Shown here in pieces: positions 9,961 through 18,412 of a stretch of DNA of 64,000 nucleotides. The stretch's first letter is position 1, and every line of letters begins with the position of its first letter. A model generated the notes under the pieces. That model worked only from the letters and a program-made list of their open reading frames with translations. It did no database searches and was not told where the DNA came from. This DNA is from Eubacterium sp. OM08-24 (GTDB taxonomy: Bacteria > Bacillota > Clostridia > Oscillospirales > Acutalibacteraceae): assembly GCF_003438075.1 (NCBI RefSeq), contig NZ_QSTA01000001.1:934391-998390 (forward strand). Direction: 5' to 3'. The position numbers and the translations under genes are program-made.

Positions 9961-10394
9961 TTTCTTTTACCTCTCTTTACTATAAAAGCATAATTATTGC
10001 CGTTGAAAACTGAATGAAGATAACTCAATAGTAATGCTAACGCAAGCATCATTATCGAAAATACATTATGCTGTCCTAATATTGCACTAAACAATAAGAA
10101 TAAAACTATACTTAGTAGCCATACAATGTCACAAATAGTTGCATTCTTATTTTTCATAAAGCAAAAGATTCCGGGATATTTATGTATTTTATATTTTTCA
10201 TTTTTTCTATATTTCCCTATTAAAAAAGTAAAAATTAATCCTATAATTAAACCACCCCAAAAAATTGTACTTATAATCAGTGGCTTTAAAGATTCTTTAA
10301 TATTGTCTGCTAAAATAAGCATAACAGATACTGAAGACAACGCAAAACAAGCAATACTTATTGCTAAAAATATTTTATATACTTTTGTAGTCAA
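9957..10394 (-). CDS. Small polytopic membrane protein of the T7SS operon
   Basis: A 145-residue protein with four predicted transmembrane segments (about residues 10-30, 40-60, 87-105 and 110-130) and a basic C-terminus (VKRGKRK). The TTG at 10394 is preferred because GGAGGAGA lies just upstream; the longer frame to 10415 would run through that Shine-Dalgarno. The stop overlaps the next start by 4 nt. I do not recognise a family. Its position among the apparatus genes suggests a membrane component; it is not obviously EssA or EsaA. Confidence 0.7.
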   Translation of the reverse strand: MTTKVYKIFLAISIACFALSSVSVMLILADNIKESLKPLIISTIFWGGLIIGLIFTFLIGKYRKNEKYKIHKYPGIFCFMKNKNATICDIVWLLSIVLFLLFSAILGQHNVFSIMMLALALLLSYLHSVFNGNNYAFIVKRGKRK

Positions 10395-10424
10395 TAAAAA
10401 TCTCCTCCAAACCAATATGTATTC

Positions 10425-10793
10425 CTATTTATTATCCAAAGTTTTAGATAGAGCATTAAACGAAGTTCCCTTATTATATGAAACATTTACTATTCCTTTG
10501 CCTCCGGGGCGTCTGTATTTTCTAAGACTTAAAAAAACTCCGTAAAAAGCCGCACCTACCTGAACTGACAAAACTATCACAGCAAGAGTAATAAAGATGG
10601 GAGAATTATATCTAATATCCATTGAAACAATGATATCTTCTAATTTACCAATTGCAAACAAAAATATAATAGCAAGAGTCATTATCGAACCTGCAATCAC
10701 AAAAGTAATATAAGCAGGTTTTCTTATGTATTTTCTAATCTTACTAAATTCTTCGTTTTTCCATCCCACTTTGATTCTATTAATTAGATTCAT
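10425..10793 (-). CDS. Two-helix membrane protein of the T7SS operon
   Basis: A 122-residue protein with transmembrane segments at about 28-50 and 65-88, and basic cytoplasmic-looking ends (RKYIRKP, LRKYRRPGGKG). It overlaps the kinase/EssB-like gene upstream by 14 nt. The family is not recognised. Its size is near that of EssA, but EssA normally has one helix, so this is only a positional analogy. Confidence 0.7.
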   Translation of the reverse strand: MNLINRIKVGWKNEEFSKIRKYIRKPAYITFVIAGSIMTLAIIFLFAIGKLEDIIVSMDIRYNSPIFITLAVIVLSVQVGAAFYGVFLSLRKYRRPGGKGIVNVSYNKGTSFNALSKTLDNK

Positions 10794-12795
10794 TACTCAA
10801 CACTCCATTCACATTTCCAAAAGCACTTATATTATTAAGTGTTTGTTTAATTGTATTTTTTAATTCAGATAGTTTCATATCAGTTTCATATTCTGTCAAT
10901 AATGTGTAATTTGAATCCGATTTAAGTTCTTGCTCGGCAATACTGTTTATTTGTTCATCATGATTTAAATCCTGTGCTAATCTACTGACCAGTCTGTTTA
11001 AGTTTTTATTATCAGTATTATCGACAAGCATATTATAACATTCCAACAAGTTTTGCCTTTTCTGTGCATTATAAATTTGAACAGCTATTTTATATCCGTC
11101 GCTACTACAATTTGGAAGCCCTGTAACTGTATTTTCAATACAAGAGCTCAACTCCTTTTGGTCAACTGACAATAACATCTGATCTACAGAATCATTTATA
11201 AATTTGGGATTATTCATTTGTGTAAGTAAATTAACCAAAACAACAGTTTCCGAATAATTTAGCGTATCGCCTTCCTTACTCAAAAATTCAAATACTTTGT
11301 TATAAATATTTTGTTTTTCCGATTCAATTGAAGATTTCATCTGTTCAGCAGCAGCATTCTCAAGCCACTCAATCTTGGTTGGGTTGTAATTTTCAATAAT
11401 ATTATCCATTTTACGCTCTGCAAAATAACTGCCTGTCATCTTTAAAAATCCACAAACAAGCAGAATAACGCAAAGCAAACCTGCCATAACACCAACTACA
11501 CCAAATGAATTTCTAACCTTTATATTTTCTGATTTCATTATAGATGGAGCAGATTCTTTTGCGTTTATAATATCATCATGCAGAGTTTTATAATCATGGT
11601 AATACAATGGGCTCTCAAAAAAACCTTTTTCTCTTCTGCGGGTACATTTCTTAATTATATTTTCTAATTTTTCGTGATAATGAGCAGATGTTAATGATAA
11701 ATCTCTATCACAATAAGCATCATCATTCATAATATTATGTCGGTAATAATCGTAAGAACCTCCTAAACTTTTATCTTTAGCAAATTCCGTATTACCTGTA
11801 TATAACTCAAACACATTCAAGCATTCCCAAAAAGTAGCTCCAAAAGAAAAAATATCACTTTCTATACTCATTCTGCCCTTTTCAAAATTATCATCATTAA
11901 AAGGAAACACAGAACCGTTTGATGCGTTCACATAACATTCAGGAGCAGCATATCCCAATGTACCATACTGATACATACGGGTTATACTTTGCTCTTTATT
12001 ATAATCAGCTTCGCCAAGATTGCTTTTGACCGACTTTGTTTCTATATCAATATGTTCAGAACGACCAAAATCAATTAAAACAAGTTCCTTGCCATAACGC
12101 GTAACCATAATATTATCCGGTTTAATATCAAGGTGTAAAATATGCTTTTGATCCGTAATATATTCCAAGATATCACAAAGATTTAACATAAAGTCAAACA
12201 TATCACTTTGATAACGAATCAATTCTTCGTAATCGTTGCTGTAACTTTTGAGCATTCTAAGCTTCTTGTCATTTGAAAACTGATGAAAAGAAATTTTCTT
12301 TTTTAAATTATTACCAACATCAACTGTTTCAGTAAGTTTCCAATAATAATCTCGACAGTATTCTTCAAGCGACCAACCGTCAACATACTCTTCAACAACG
12401 CAAAAAAACTTTTCACGGTTAATAGAAATAGACTTCCTGCCTTCTTCAACATGTGTATCCGTTAGTGAAAAATCGCCTAAGTCTTCTATGACATCGAAAA
12501 TTCTAACAACCGAACGGCAATCCTGGAGTTCATCAAAAATTTTTAAATCATGTGTTCTAAATCGGTCATACACATTAACAACCCTACTTACACCACCCTC
12601 AGCTCCAATCAGGAGGGATTTATACTTAAATTTAAGCACACAAGACAACACTATATCTCCGGAATGTGAAATTTTAAGTCCTTTGTAAACAATACTTTCA
12701 GTACCTGTAGCAATATAACCATCAGATGACAGCCCGTATGATGTATCTATTATGTAATTAAATTCAGAACCTTTAATAATACCTTTAGTCATCAT
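10780..12795 (-). CDS. Transmembrane Ser/Thr kinase, EssB-like architecture
   Basis: About 671 residues. The N-terminal 370 form a protein kinase: glycine-loop-like GTESIVYKG, Lys in VLKFKYK, catalytic loop HLDIKPDNIMV, metal-binding LIDFGRSE and APE-equivalent GYAAPECY. A single transmembrane helix follows at about 430-452 (VVGVMAGLLCVILLVCGFL) and then about 215 helical, presumably extracellular residues. EssB/YukC of T7SSb has the same order (kinase-like domain, one helix, helical outer domain), but its kinase domain is a pseudokinase; here the ATP-binding and catalytic residues look intact. The start is ambiguous: the ATG at 12807 lies within the Shine-Dalgarno GAGGAAG, so ATGATG at 12795/12792 is preferred. 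PASTA repeats are absent, arguing against a PrkC-type kinase. Confidence 0.85.
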   Translation of the reverse strand: MMTKGIIKGSEFNYIIDTSYGLSSDGYIATGTESIVYKGLKISHSGDIVLSCVLKFKYKSLLIGAEGGVSRVVNVYDRFRTHDLKIFDELQDCRSVVRIFDVIEDLGDFSLTDTHVEEGRKSISINREKFFCVVEEYVDGWSLEEYCRDYYWKLTETVDVGNNLKKKISFHQFSNDKKLRMLKSYSNDYEELIRYQSDMFDFMLNLCDILEYITDQKHILHLDIKPDNIMVTRYGKELVLIDFGRSEHIDIETKSVKSNLGEADYNKEQSITRMYQYGTLGYAAPECYVNASNGSVFPFNDDNFEKGRMSIESDIFSFGATFWECLNVFELYTGNTEFAKDKSLGGSYDYYRHNIMNDDAYCDRDLSLTSAHYHEKLENIIKKCTRRREKGFFESPLYYHDYKTLHDDIINAKESAPSIMKSENIKVRNSFGVVGVMAGLLCVILLVCGFLKMTGSYFAERKMDNIIENYNPTKIEWLENAAAEQMKSSIESEKQNIYNKVFEFLSKEGDTLNYSETVVLVNLLTQMNNPKFINDSVDQMLLSVDQKELSSCIENTVTGLPNCSSDGYKIAVQIYNAQKRQNLLECYNMLVDNTDNKNLNRLVSRLAQDLNHDEQINSIAEQELKSDSNYTLLTEYETDMKLSELKNTIKQTLNNISAFGNVNGVLSNESN

Positions 12796-12934
12796 TTTCT
12801 TCCTCATTAAATTCCATTATTACTTTGTTAAATATGGTATCAGGGTCATTTGAATCTAATTTTTTAAGAAAGACATTATTTGATGTTGAATTCGTTTGGC
12901 TACAGGCAAACTGAGCATCTGTAAGATCAACCAT
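12785..12934 (-). CDS. 49-residue T7SS-linked small protein
   Basis: A short acidic protein (starts MVDLTDAQFACSQTNS, ends FNEEENDD). The ATG at 12934 has a good GGAGG seven bases upstream, and the gene is wedged between the WXG100 gene and the kinase gene, overlapping the kinase start. No family is recognised and no membrane segment is seen. The tight fit and its own ribosome site support real translation. Confidence 0.65.
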   Translation of the reverse strand: MVDLTDAQFACSQTNSTSNNVFLKKLDSNDPDTIFNKVIMEFNEEENDD

Positions 12935-12935
12935 T

Positions 12936-13271
12936 TTACTCCTCCGTTCCGGAATTAGGATTTCTATTAAATTCTCCCAATTCATCATCAACCTGACTAT
13001 ATGAATCTCTAATATCTTTTACGGCACTTTCATTTATTGCTTTAAGAACATCTTCAACACTGCCGATTTTTTCTAAAATATGAGCTGTTTCAGTACTATA
13101 AGCATCTGCTCCTACACCTTTCCAAGAAGCAAGTAATTCCTTATTTATCCTGTTAAACTCGTTTTTTATAGTGGCAAATTCTGTAATAACCTCAGCACTT
13201 TGCTTTTCAAAGTTTGCAATTTTCGTAGTATCTGCTGAAACAAATTTACCGCTTGAATTATTGTCAGACAT
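12936..13271 (-). CDS. WXG100/ESAT-6 family protein
   Basis: A 111-residue helical-hairpin protein with the hallmark turn WKG in the middle (ELLASWKGVGADAYST). It has the length of WXG100 proteins, which are secreted as dimers by type VII systems and bind the EssC/EccC ATPase. The tail after helix 2 (YSQVDDELGEFNRNP) has a Y-x3-D/E-like signal, as in known T7 substrates. It lies directly downstream of the second EssC-like gene, and AAGGAG precedes the ATG. Confidence 0.88.
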   Translation of the reverse strand: MSDNNSSGKFVSADTTKIANFEKQSAEVITEFATIKNEFNRINKELLASWKGVGADAYSTETAHILEKIGSVEDVLKAINESAVKDIRDSYSQVDDELGEFNRNPNSGTEE

Positions 13272-13281
13272 AATAATCTCC

Positions 13282-15021
13282 TTACTCAGTTTTTATAAAC
13301 TTTGCTTTTTTTAATAAATCAGCTTCGACATTATAGAAATAGCCGTCACCAATTTCACATTTTGCATATTCTTCTTTTAGATTCTTTTGATCCATATCAC
13401 CAAATACAGTTTTAGACCCACGCTCGCTTGCAAATTCTGCGATATTGTCAAGCAGGAAAACTGTTTTTAAGGTACTGTTAAACAATGCATTTACCTCTGC
13501 ATCTGTTATTTTCTTTACATCTGTAAAAATAAAAATATAATCATTCTCATCTGCAACGTCTATTAATTCCTGCAAAAAATAATGTATAAAATCAGAATTC
13601 ATCTTTGTATTAAGATAAATTGATTTACTTTGTATTACAAACACAGTTGGTGTTCCGTCTGCTTTATCTGCACCTCTAGGTAAATCCTCTACCGTAAAAT
13701 CAATATCATCAATTCCATAAATCTGATAAAGTAAATCATTATCATAATCGTTGTACAGACTCATATATTTTTCATGCAATATTTTATAAAACTGTTGCAT
13801 AGGCGAAAGCTTTCTCTTTTTCATTCTGCCATTAACAAAGTTTATAGAAATTTGCTCATACTCAGAAATATAATCACAGTCAAATGTTTCAGAAAACTCA
13901 TCATAAAAAACTTTTAATTGCTTTCTGCCGTCATCAAAAAAGACAAACCTTGAATTTTTCTTATTGTTTTTCAGATTTTGCAACAACAATCTAAGAAGAT
14001 TTGTTTTACCAAATTCTTTTTTACCATAAATTGCAACCACTCTTGAATCTAAAAAATCAACATTTATTGGTTTAAACTCTACATAGTCCAACCCAACTTC
14101 AACATTATTAGATGACAAAACCCTATCTGTAGCATCCGGAGGTTGTCTTAAATTAACAAAATCCTCAAAAAGAAGTTCCTGTGGAAATGTTTTGTATTTT
14201 TGAACCTGTTTTCTATATTCAAATGAAGATTCATCATAAGCAAATTTTTCTTTTAACTTTCTCATAAAAACCGAATCTTCATCATTTATGTCAGAACACT
14301 TTAATATCTGAACTTCATAAGGTGCATTTAGATTAAAAGTACCTATAATATCATCAGGTCTTTCAGTTACATTCGCATATCCTCTTCCTTGTATGTTACC
14401 AAGGCTTTCAACTTTAGAACCAAATATTTCTGAACATTTATCAGGAGCAAAATTTAATGCTATTTTCTGTTCAAATGAAAGCAGATAGTTTGAAATTCCT
14501 TTCGTGTCTGAAGCAGTAAAAACTACCGAAATACCACGAGATCTACCATCACGACAAATTCTGCCAAATTTCTCGTGATATGCAGAATATCTGTTTTCAC
14601 CGATAAAAGCATTTAAATTATCAATAATAAATGTTGTATGTGGTAAATTATCTTTTCTTCCGACACTAAAATTATAGCTTCCAAGATTTTTAATGTTTTT
14701 CTTTAAAATTGATTCTAGAATAACAAAAACACGCTTTACATATTCTTCACTGGTATTATCAAAATAAGCTGAAACCAGTGGCATATCTTTGTAATCTCTT
14801 AATGCTCCTCCGAAATCAAGAATAAATATCTGCTCATTATATATATTGCTTCTTTTATGAAGACAGTTGATTAACAACTTTAAAAAATTGGTTTTGCCTG
14901 ACATAGCTGAACCAAAAACTGCAATATTTGAATTAACGAGATCAACTTTAAAATTCGATTGTTTTTGCTTATTTGGTATATCATATCTGCCCAAAGAGCA
15001 CATTTCAAATCCATTATTCAA
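13282..15021 (-). CDS. EssC-like ATPase, C-terminal half (D2-D3)
   Basis: A 579-residue cytoplasmic protein with two FtsK/SpoIIIE-type ATPase domains. The first has Walker A GSAMSGKT (about residue 37) and Walker B-like TTFIIDNLNAF; the second has Walker A GKKEFGKT (about residue 335). In Firmicute EssC these are the second and third ATPase domains fused to the first; here they form a separate protein starting 6 nt after the upstream EssC-like gene stops. The split resembles mycobacterial EccCa/EccCb. The likely start is TTG at 15021, nine nt after GAGGTG; ATG at 15003 is possible. Role: substrate recognition and energising of secretion. Confidence 0.88.
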   Translation of the reverse strand: MNNGFEMCSLGRYDIPNKQKQSNFKVDLVNSNIAVFGSAMSGKTNFLKLLINCLHKRSNIYNEQIFILDFGGALRDYKDMPLVSAYFDNTSEEYVKRVFVILESILKKNIKNLGSYNFSVGRKDNLPHTTFIIDNLNAFIGENRYSAYHEKFGRICRDGRSRGISVVFTASDTKGISNYLLSFEQKIALNFAPDKCSEIFGSKVESLGNIQGRGYANVTERPDDIIGTFNLNAPYEVQILKCSDINDEDSVFMRKLKEKFAYDESSFEYRKQVQKYKTFPQELLFEDFVNLRQPPDATDRVLSSNNVEVGLDYVEFKPINVDFLDSRVVAIYGKKEFGKTNLLRLLLQNLKNNKKNSRFVFFDDGRKQLKVFYDEFSETFDCDYISEYEQISINFVNGRMKKRKLSPMQQFYKILHEKYMSLYNDYDNDLLYQIYGIDDIDFTVEDLPRGADKADGTPTVFVIQSKSIYLNTKMNSDFIHYFLQELIDVADENDYIFIFTDVKKITDAEVNALFNSTLKTVFLLDNIAEFASERGSKTVFGDMDQKNLKEEYAKCEIGDGYFYNVEADLLKKAKFIKTE

Positions 15022-15027
15022 AGTCTA

Positions 15028-18000
15028 TCACACCTCATTCCATTCATTAAATTCATCGTTGTCATCCGAAAGTAAAACAGGTAAAGGTTCAAGAAATATC
15101 TTTTCCGGTACATCGTATTTATTCGTACCATTCGATGTCTTTTGACTTGTTATTTCAATGATTTTCTCAACAACATACTCTAATTGCGTAATACCAAAGC
15201 TAAGTTTTTTATTTTTTGCTTTAAGCACTTCATTATGTTTTGTTGAATCATAAAAGTCACTAATAAATTCACCTGTATTTGTTACATAAGTCATCTTTGT
15301 AGCCGGTTTTATGTCTGTATTTTTATTTGCGCCCGTATAAGCAGACTGGAAATACTCATATCTGCTGCCTGTTCCAACTAAAATATATGCCCTACCATGT
15401 CCGGGCATAGTTGCAGCCGCTGCATCTGTAGTACCCAACATTTCTTTTGATGCCTGCTTAGTTGCTACTTTTAGACATATCTTTGATTTTGTATTTACAC
15501 GAATATCATCATTTATAGCACCCTCAATGTTCTGTGACACCAATATAATATGTAATCCAAGTGTTCTGCCAATTCGTGCAATAGTAGTAATTTCGGCAAT
15601 AAAATCTATATCATTAGATTCACTTGAAAATCTTTTCAATTCGGTAAATTCATCGACAACCAGTATAAGATGTGAAAGTGGTTTTAGTTTGCTTATGTCA
15701 CCGTCAATATATCTGATTTGCTTTTCTTTTTTACCATCACGAATTTCTTGTATCAATTCTTCATACTTTGATCTTTCGTTTGGATTGGATTTCAATTCAT
15801 GAATTTTCTTTATTTTTCTATAAGTACGGATATATGCGTCCGCATTATCAACATCAAGATCTGAAAGTATTATTTGACGATTTTTCACTTCGGCATTAAG
15901 CGATTCCAAAAATCGTTTAAGCATATACACTGCAGAAATTCCTTGGCTTTCGCCTGCAGTATTCGTAACCGTGCCCACACAATGAGGTAATTTACCCAAG
16001 CGTTCAGAAAATCCTCCACCCTTCATATCAACAAGCATTAGATTGAGATCGGATGGAGAATACTTTACACAAAGTCCGATAAGATATGTAATTATTGTTT
16101 CAGATTTACCGGAACCTGTCGTACCGGCGACAAGCATATGTGGACCATCAGCATTTTCATGAAGATCCAGATAAGTTATCCCATGTTCATTTTTACCGAC
16201 AGCAACCTTCATATTACGAGTAACATCATTATTTTGAACATCAGACCAGTTTTTACATATTATATTTGTTAATTCATCTGTCAGTATTTGCTCATTATTT
16301 AATTTATAAATATCTTCAAATAATTCAAAAAGAGTTACTAATGAAGGAACTTTACCGTTTTCAGCTATTCTAGTATAGTAAATAGAACTTAATCGTCTGA
16401 AAGCAATGTCAAATTCTGAATTTGGATGTTCCTTTGTTCCGTTATTAAATATGTAATCATTTGTAAAATTTGTATATTCAATTATGTCATCAGTTGTGGT
16501 TGATGAATCTTTACCACGAGCTAATTTACTAAGAGTTTCGTGGCTTAAAAGATTATACCTGTTGCTTATACGATGAATAGTTTCATCAAGTTCAACAATA
16601 CTGCCACAATATTTTGGCAGCATACCTTTTTCTTTTTGAATAAACACAAATGTTAAGCCTAAAGAATTTTCATAGTTTTCTCCTTCTTTAGGTGCTTCAG
16701 GAATATATTTTGAAAAAGCTTTTTCCTTAATATCATAATCATCTAACACAAAACAAATAATCTGTGTTACTTTTTCAGACAAAGAATTACTGTCCGGCTC
16801 ATCTGAACTATTGGATTTTACTCGTTCCGAAATTATACTTTGTAACTGGCTATACACTTCGCCTGCACTTTTTTCATCGAACACAAATTGAGATAAACCA
16901 TCAAATAATTCATTAGCGTGCGGAAGAAACATATAGTCGTTTATTATGTCACTCTGTTTCTCGATATCTTTTTCTTTATTAAAAAAGAATACCAACTGAA
17001 CATCCTCGGGAGAATGGTAAAAAGAAAGTTCAAAAGCTAAATGTCTGATGAAATTCAACGACACATCATCATTTTTAGAAATTACGCCCAATGTACCGAT
17101 ATTTTTGAGATCGACAAGTAAAGGTGGTTTTTCTGCTTTTGCCGATGAATCTCTTAAAAATTTAAATCCTGTAATTTCTTTTTCTCCATTTTCTCCTATA
17201 GTTTCCTGTGTGGTTGAAAATATATAAGGTAACTCTGTAAGGAGAAATTGATTTTTCATTTCTTCTGTTGTTTGTTGATATCCTTTTTTATTTTTATGTT
17301 TCGGTGGTATTTCGATTGTAATATAGGGACACTCATCTTTACCTTTCTTGGGCGGATGGAGCTTATAACGCACATCATAAAATATGTCATCTTTTTGCTC
17401 TGCTTTAATTTGAAATGATGGCTTTATTTCATCCGATTCACCAAGCGTTACTCTCATAAAGTCATTGTCATTTTGTGAACGTGCAAAAATTGCAGTAGAA
17501 ATCTCACCTGTTTGATTAAATAATGTACACATTCTGGGATAAGCTTTATTCAGATAAACAATTTCATCCTTTTGCCATTTTACAATTTTCTTTTTAATTA
17601 TAGTTTCATTAATATAATTTTCATATTTTTCTTTCCATTCACTAACAGACTGTTTATAATCTTTTGATTGTTTTCTTCGATTATAAAGAGAAGTCACCGC
17701 TGACATAAACGGCATTGCAATAGTCATTGCCAACATAGAATCATTAAGCCCTGAATTGCTTGAAAACTGACTGATAAAAAAGCGTATGCCAACCATTCCT
17801 AAACCGGTAATTAATGGCGGAGCAATAGTATCTAATAAACTACCCTTAGCCTTTGTAGGCATGTCACCTGCCGGAAGAATATCTATTACTGTAGGTTCAA
17901 TTACATTAAGCCTTCTGGTACTTATGTTATATTCCAAAGTATTATTATCACGGAGTATATATGTTTTCTCTCTGTCGCCCTTATCAAACAGCTGTGGTAC

Positions 18001-18402
18001 ATTTGTAACCATATCATTATCAGTAATAAAAAACTCACTTGATGTAACAATTCCAAGGCTACTCAATGACAAATCGTAATTGTTTTTGACCTTCTTTTGT
18101 TGATCAAGTACATCCATTGATTGTTCTGTAATATCGACTTTAGAGTATTCCCCCATGATAGTGTAAAGAATCAACAACTCACAATGAGTTTTGATATATT
18201 GTTCAAATGCCTGAAAACAATCCTGTATGCTAAGAGTTGTATCGGCGTCTATACTTTCATCCGGATTAAAATTTTTAAGACCGTAATATACGCCTTGAAT
18301 AAATTCTTTTAAAGTAATATCTTTTACTACAAGAAAAGACAATGTTCGCACTCTATTTTTTATATTAAATTTTACAGAAACTAAAATTTCATTGTTTTTC
18401 AT
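15028..18402 (-). CDS. EssC-like ATPase, N-terminal half (Ub-like, TM, D1)
   Basis: A 1124-residue protein. Residues 1-140 look like a ubiquitin-like EsaB/YukD domain (ILVSVKFNIKNRVRTLSF...LSLSSLGIVTSSEFFIT) rather than tandem FHA domains. Two transmembrane helices follow at about 190-250, then a large cytoplasmic part with an FtsK/SpoIIIE domain: Walker A AGTTGSGKSE, then NLMLVDMKGGGF, and Walker B LSHLILVVDEFTEL. It is the motor of the T7SS channel; its D2-D3 domains are in the next gene. The ATG at 18402 is chosen because the upstream gene stops at 18413 and the longer frame begins inside that gene. Confidence 0.88.
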   Translation of the reverse strand: MKNNEILVSVKFNIKNRVRTLSFLVVKDITLKEFIQGVYYGLKNFNPDESIDADTTLSIQDCFQAFEQYIKTHCELLILYTIMGEYSKVDITEQSMDVLDQQKKVKNNYDLSLSSLGIVTSSEFFITDNDMVTNVPQLFDKGDREKTYILRDNNTLEYNISTRRLNVIEPTVIDILPAGDMPTKAKGSLLDTIAPPLITGLGMVGIRFFISQFSSNSGLNDSMLAMTIAMPFMSAVTSLYNRRKQSKDYKQSVSEWKEKYENYINETIIKKKIVKWQKDEIVYLNKAYPRMCTLFNQTGEISTAIFARSQNDNDFMRVTLGESDEIKPSFQIKAEQKDDIFYDVRYKLHPPKKGKDECPYITIEIPPKHKNKKGYQQTTEEMKNQFLLTELPYIFSTTQETIGENGEKEITGFKFLRDSSAKAEKPPLLVDLKNIGTLGVISKNDDVSLNFIRHLAFELSFYHSPEDVQLVFFFNKEKDIEKQSDIINDYMFLPHANELFDGLSQFVFDEKSAGEVYSQLQSIISERVKSNSSDEPDSNSLSEKVTQIICFVLDDYDIKEKAFSKYIPEAPKEGENYENSLGLTFVFIQKEKGMLPKYCGSIVELDETIHRISNRYNLLSHETLSKLARGKDSSTTTDDIIEYTNFTNDYIFNNGTKEHPNSEFDIAFRRLSSIYYTRIAENGKVPSLVTLFELFEDIYKLNNEQILTDELTNIICKNWSDVQNNDVTRNMKVAVGKNEHGITYLDLHENADGPHMLVAGTTGSGKSETIITYLIGLCVKYSPSDLNLMLVDMKGGGFSERLGKLPHCVGTVTNTAGESQGISAVYMLKRFLESLNAEVKNRQIILSDLDVDNADAYIRTYRKIKKIHELKSNPNERSKYEELIQEIRDGKKEKQIRYIDGDISKLKPLSHLILVVDEFTELKRFSSESNDIDFIAEITTIARIGRTLGLHIILVSQNIEGAINDDIRVNTKSKICLKVATKQASKEMLGTTDAAAATMPGHGRAYILVGTGSRYEYFQSAYTGANKNTDIKPATKMTYVTNTGEFISDFYDSTKHNEVLKAKNKKLSFGITQLEYVVEKIIEITSQKTSNGTNKYDVPEKIFLEPLPVLLSDDNDEFNEWNEV

Positions 18403-18412
18403 ATCATTTACC

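Noticed and set aside
9957..10415. Longer start at 10415 for the small membrane protein
   Set aside because: It would translate through the GGAGGAG ribosome site; TTG at 10394 fits better.
10780..12795. PrkC/PknB-type peptidoglycan-sensing kinase
   Set aside because: No PASTA repeats in the outer region; gene order and architecture fit EssB better.
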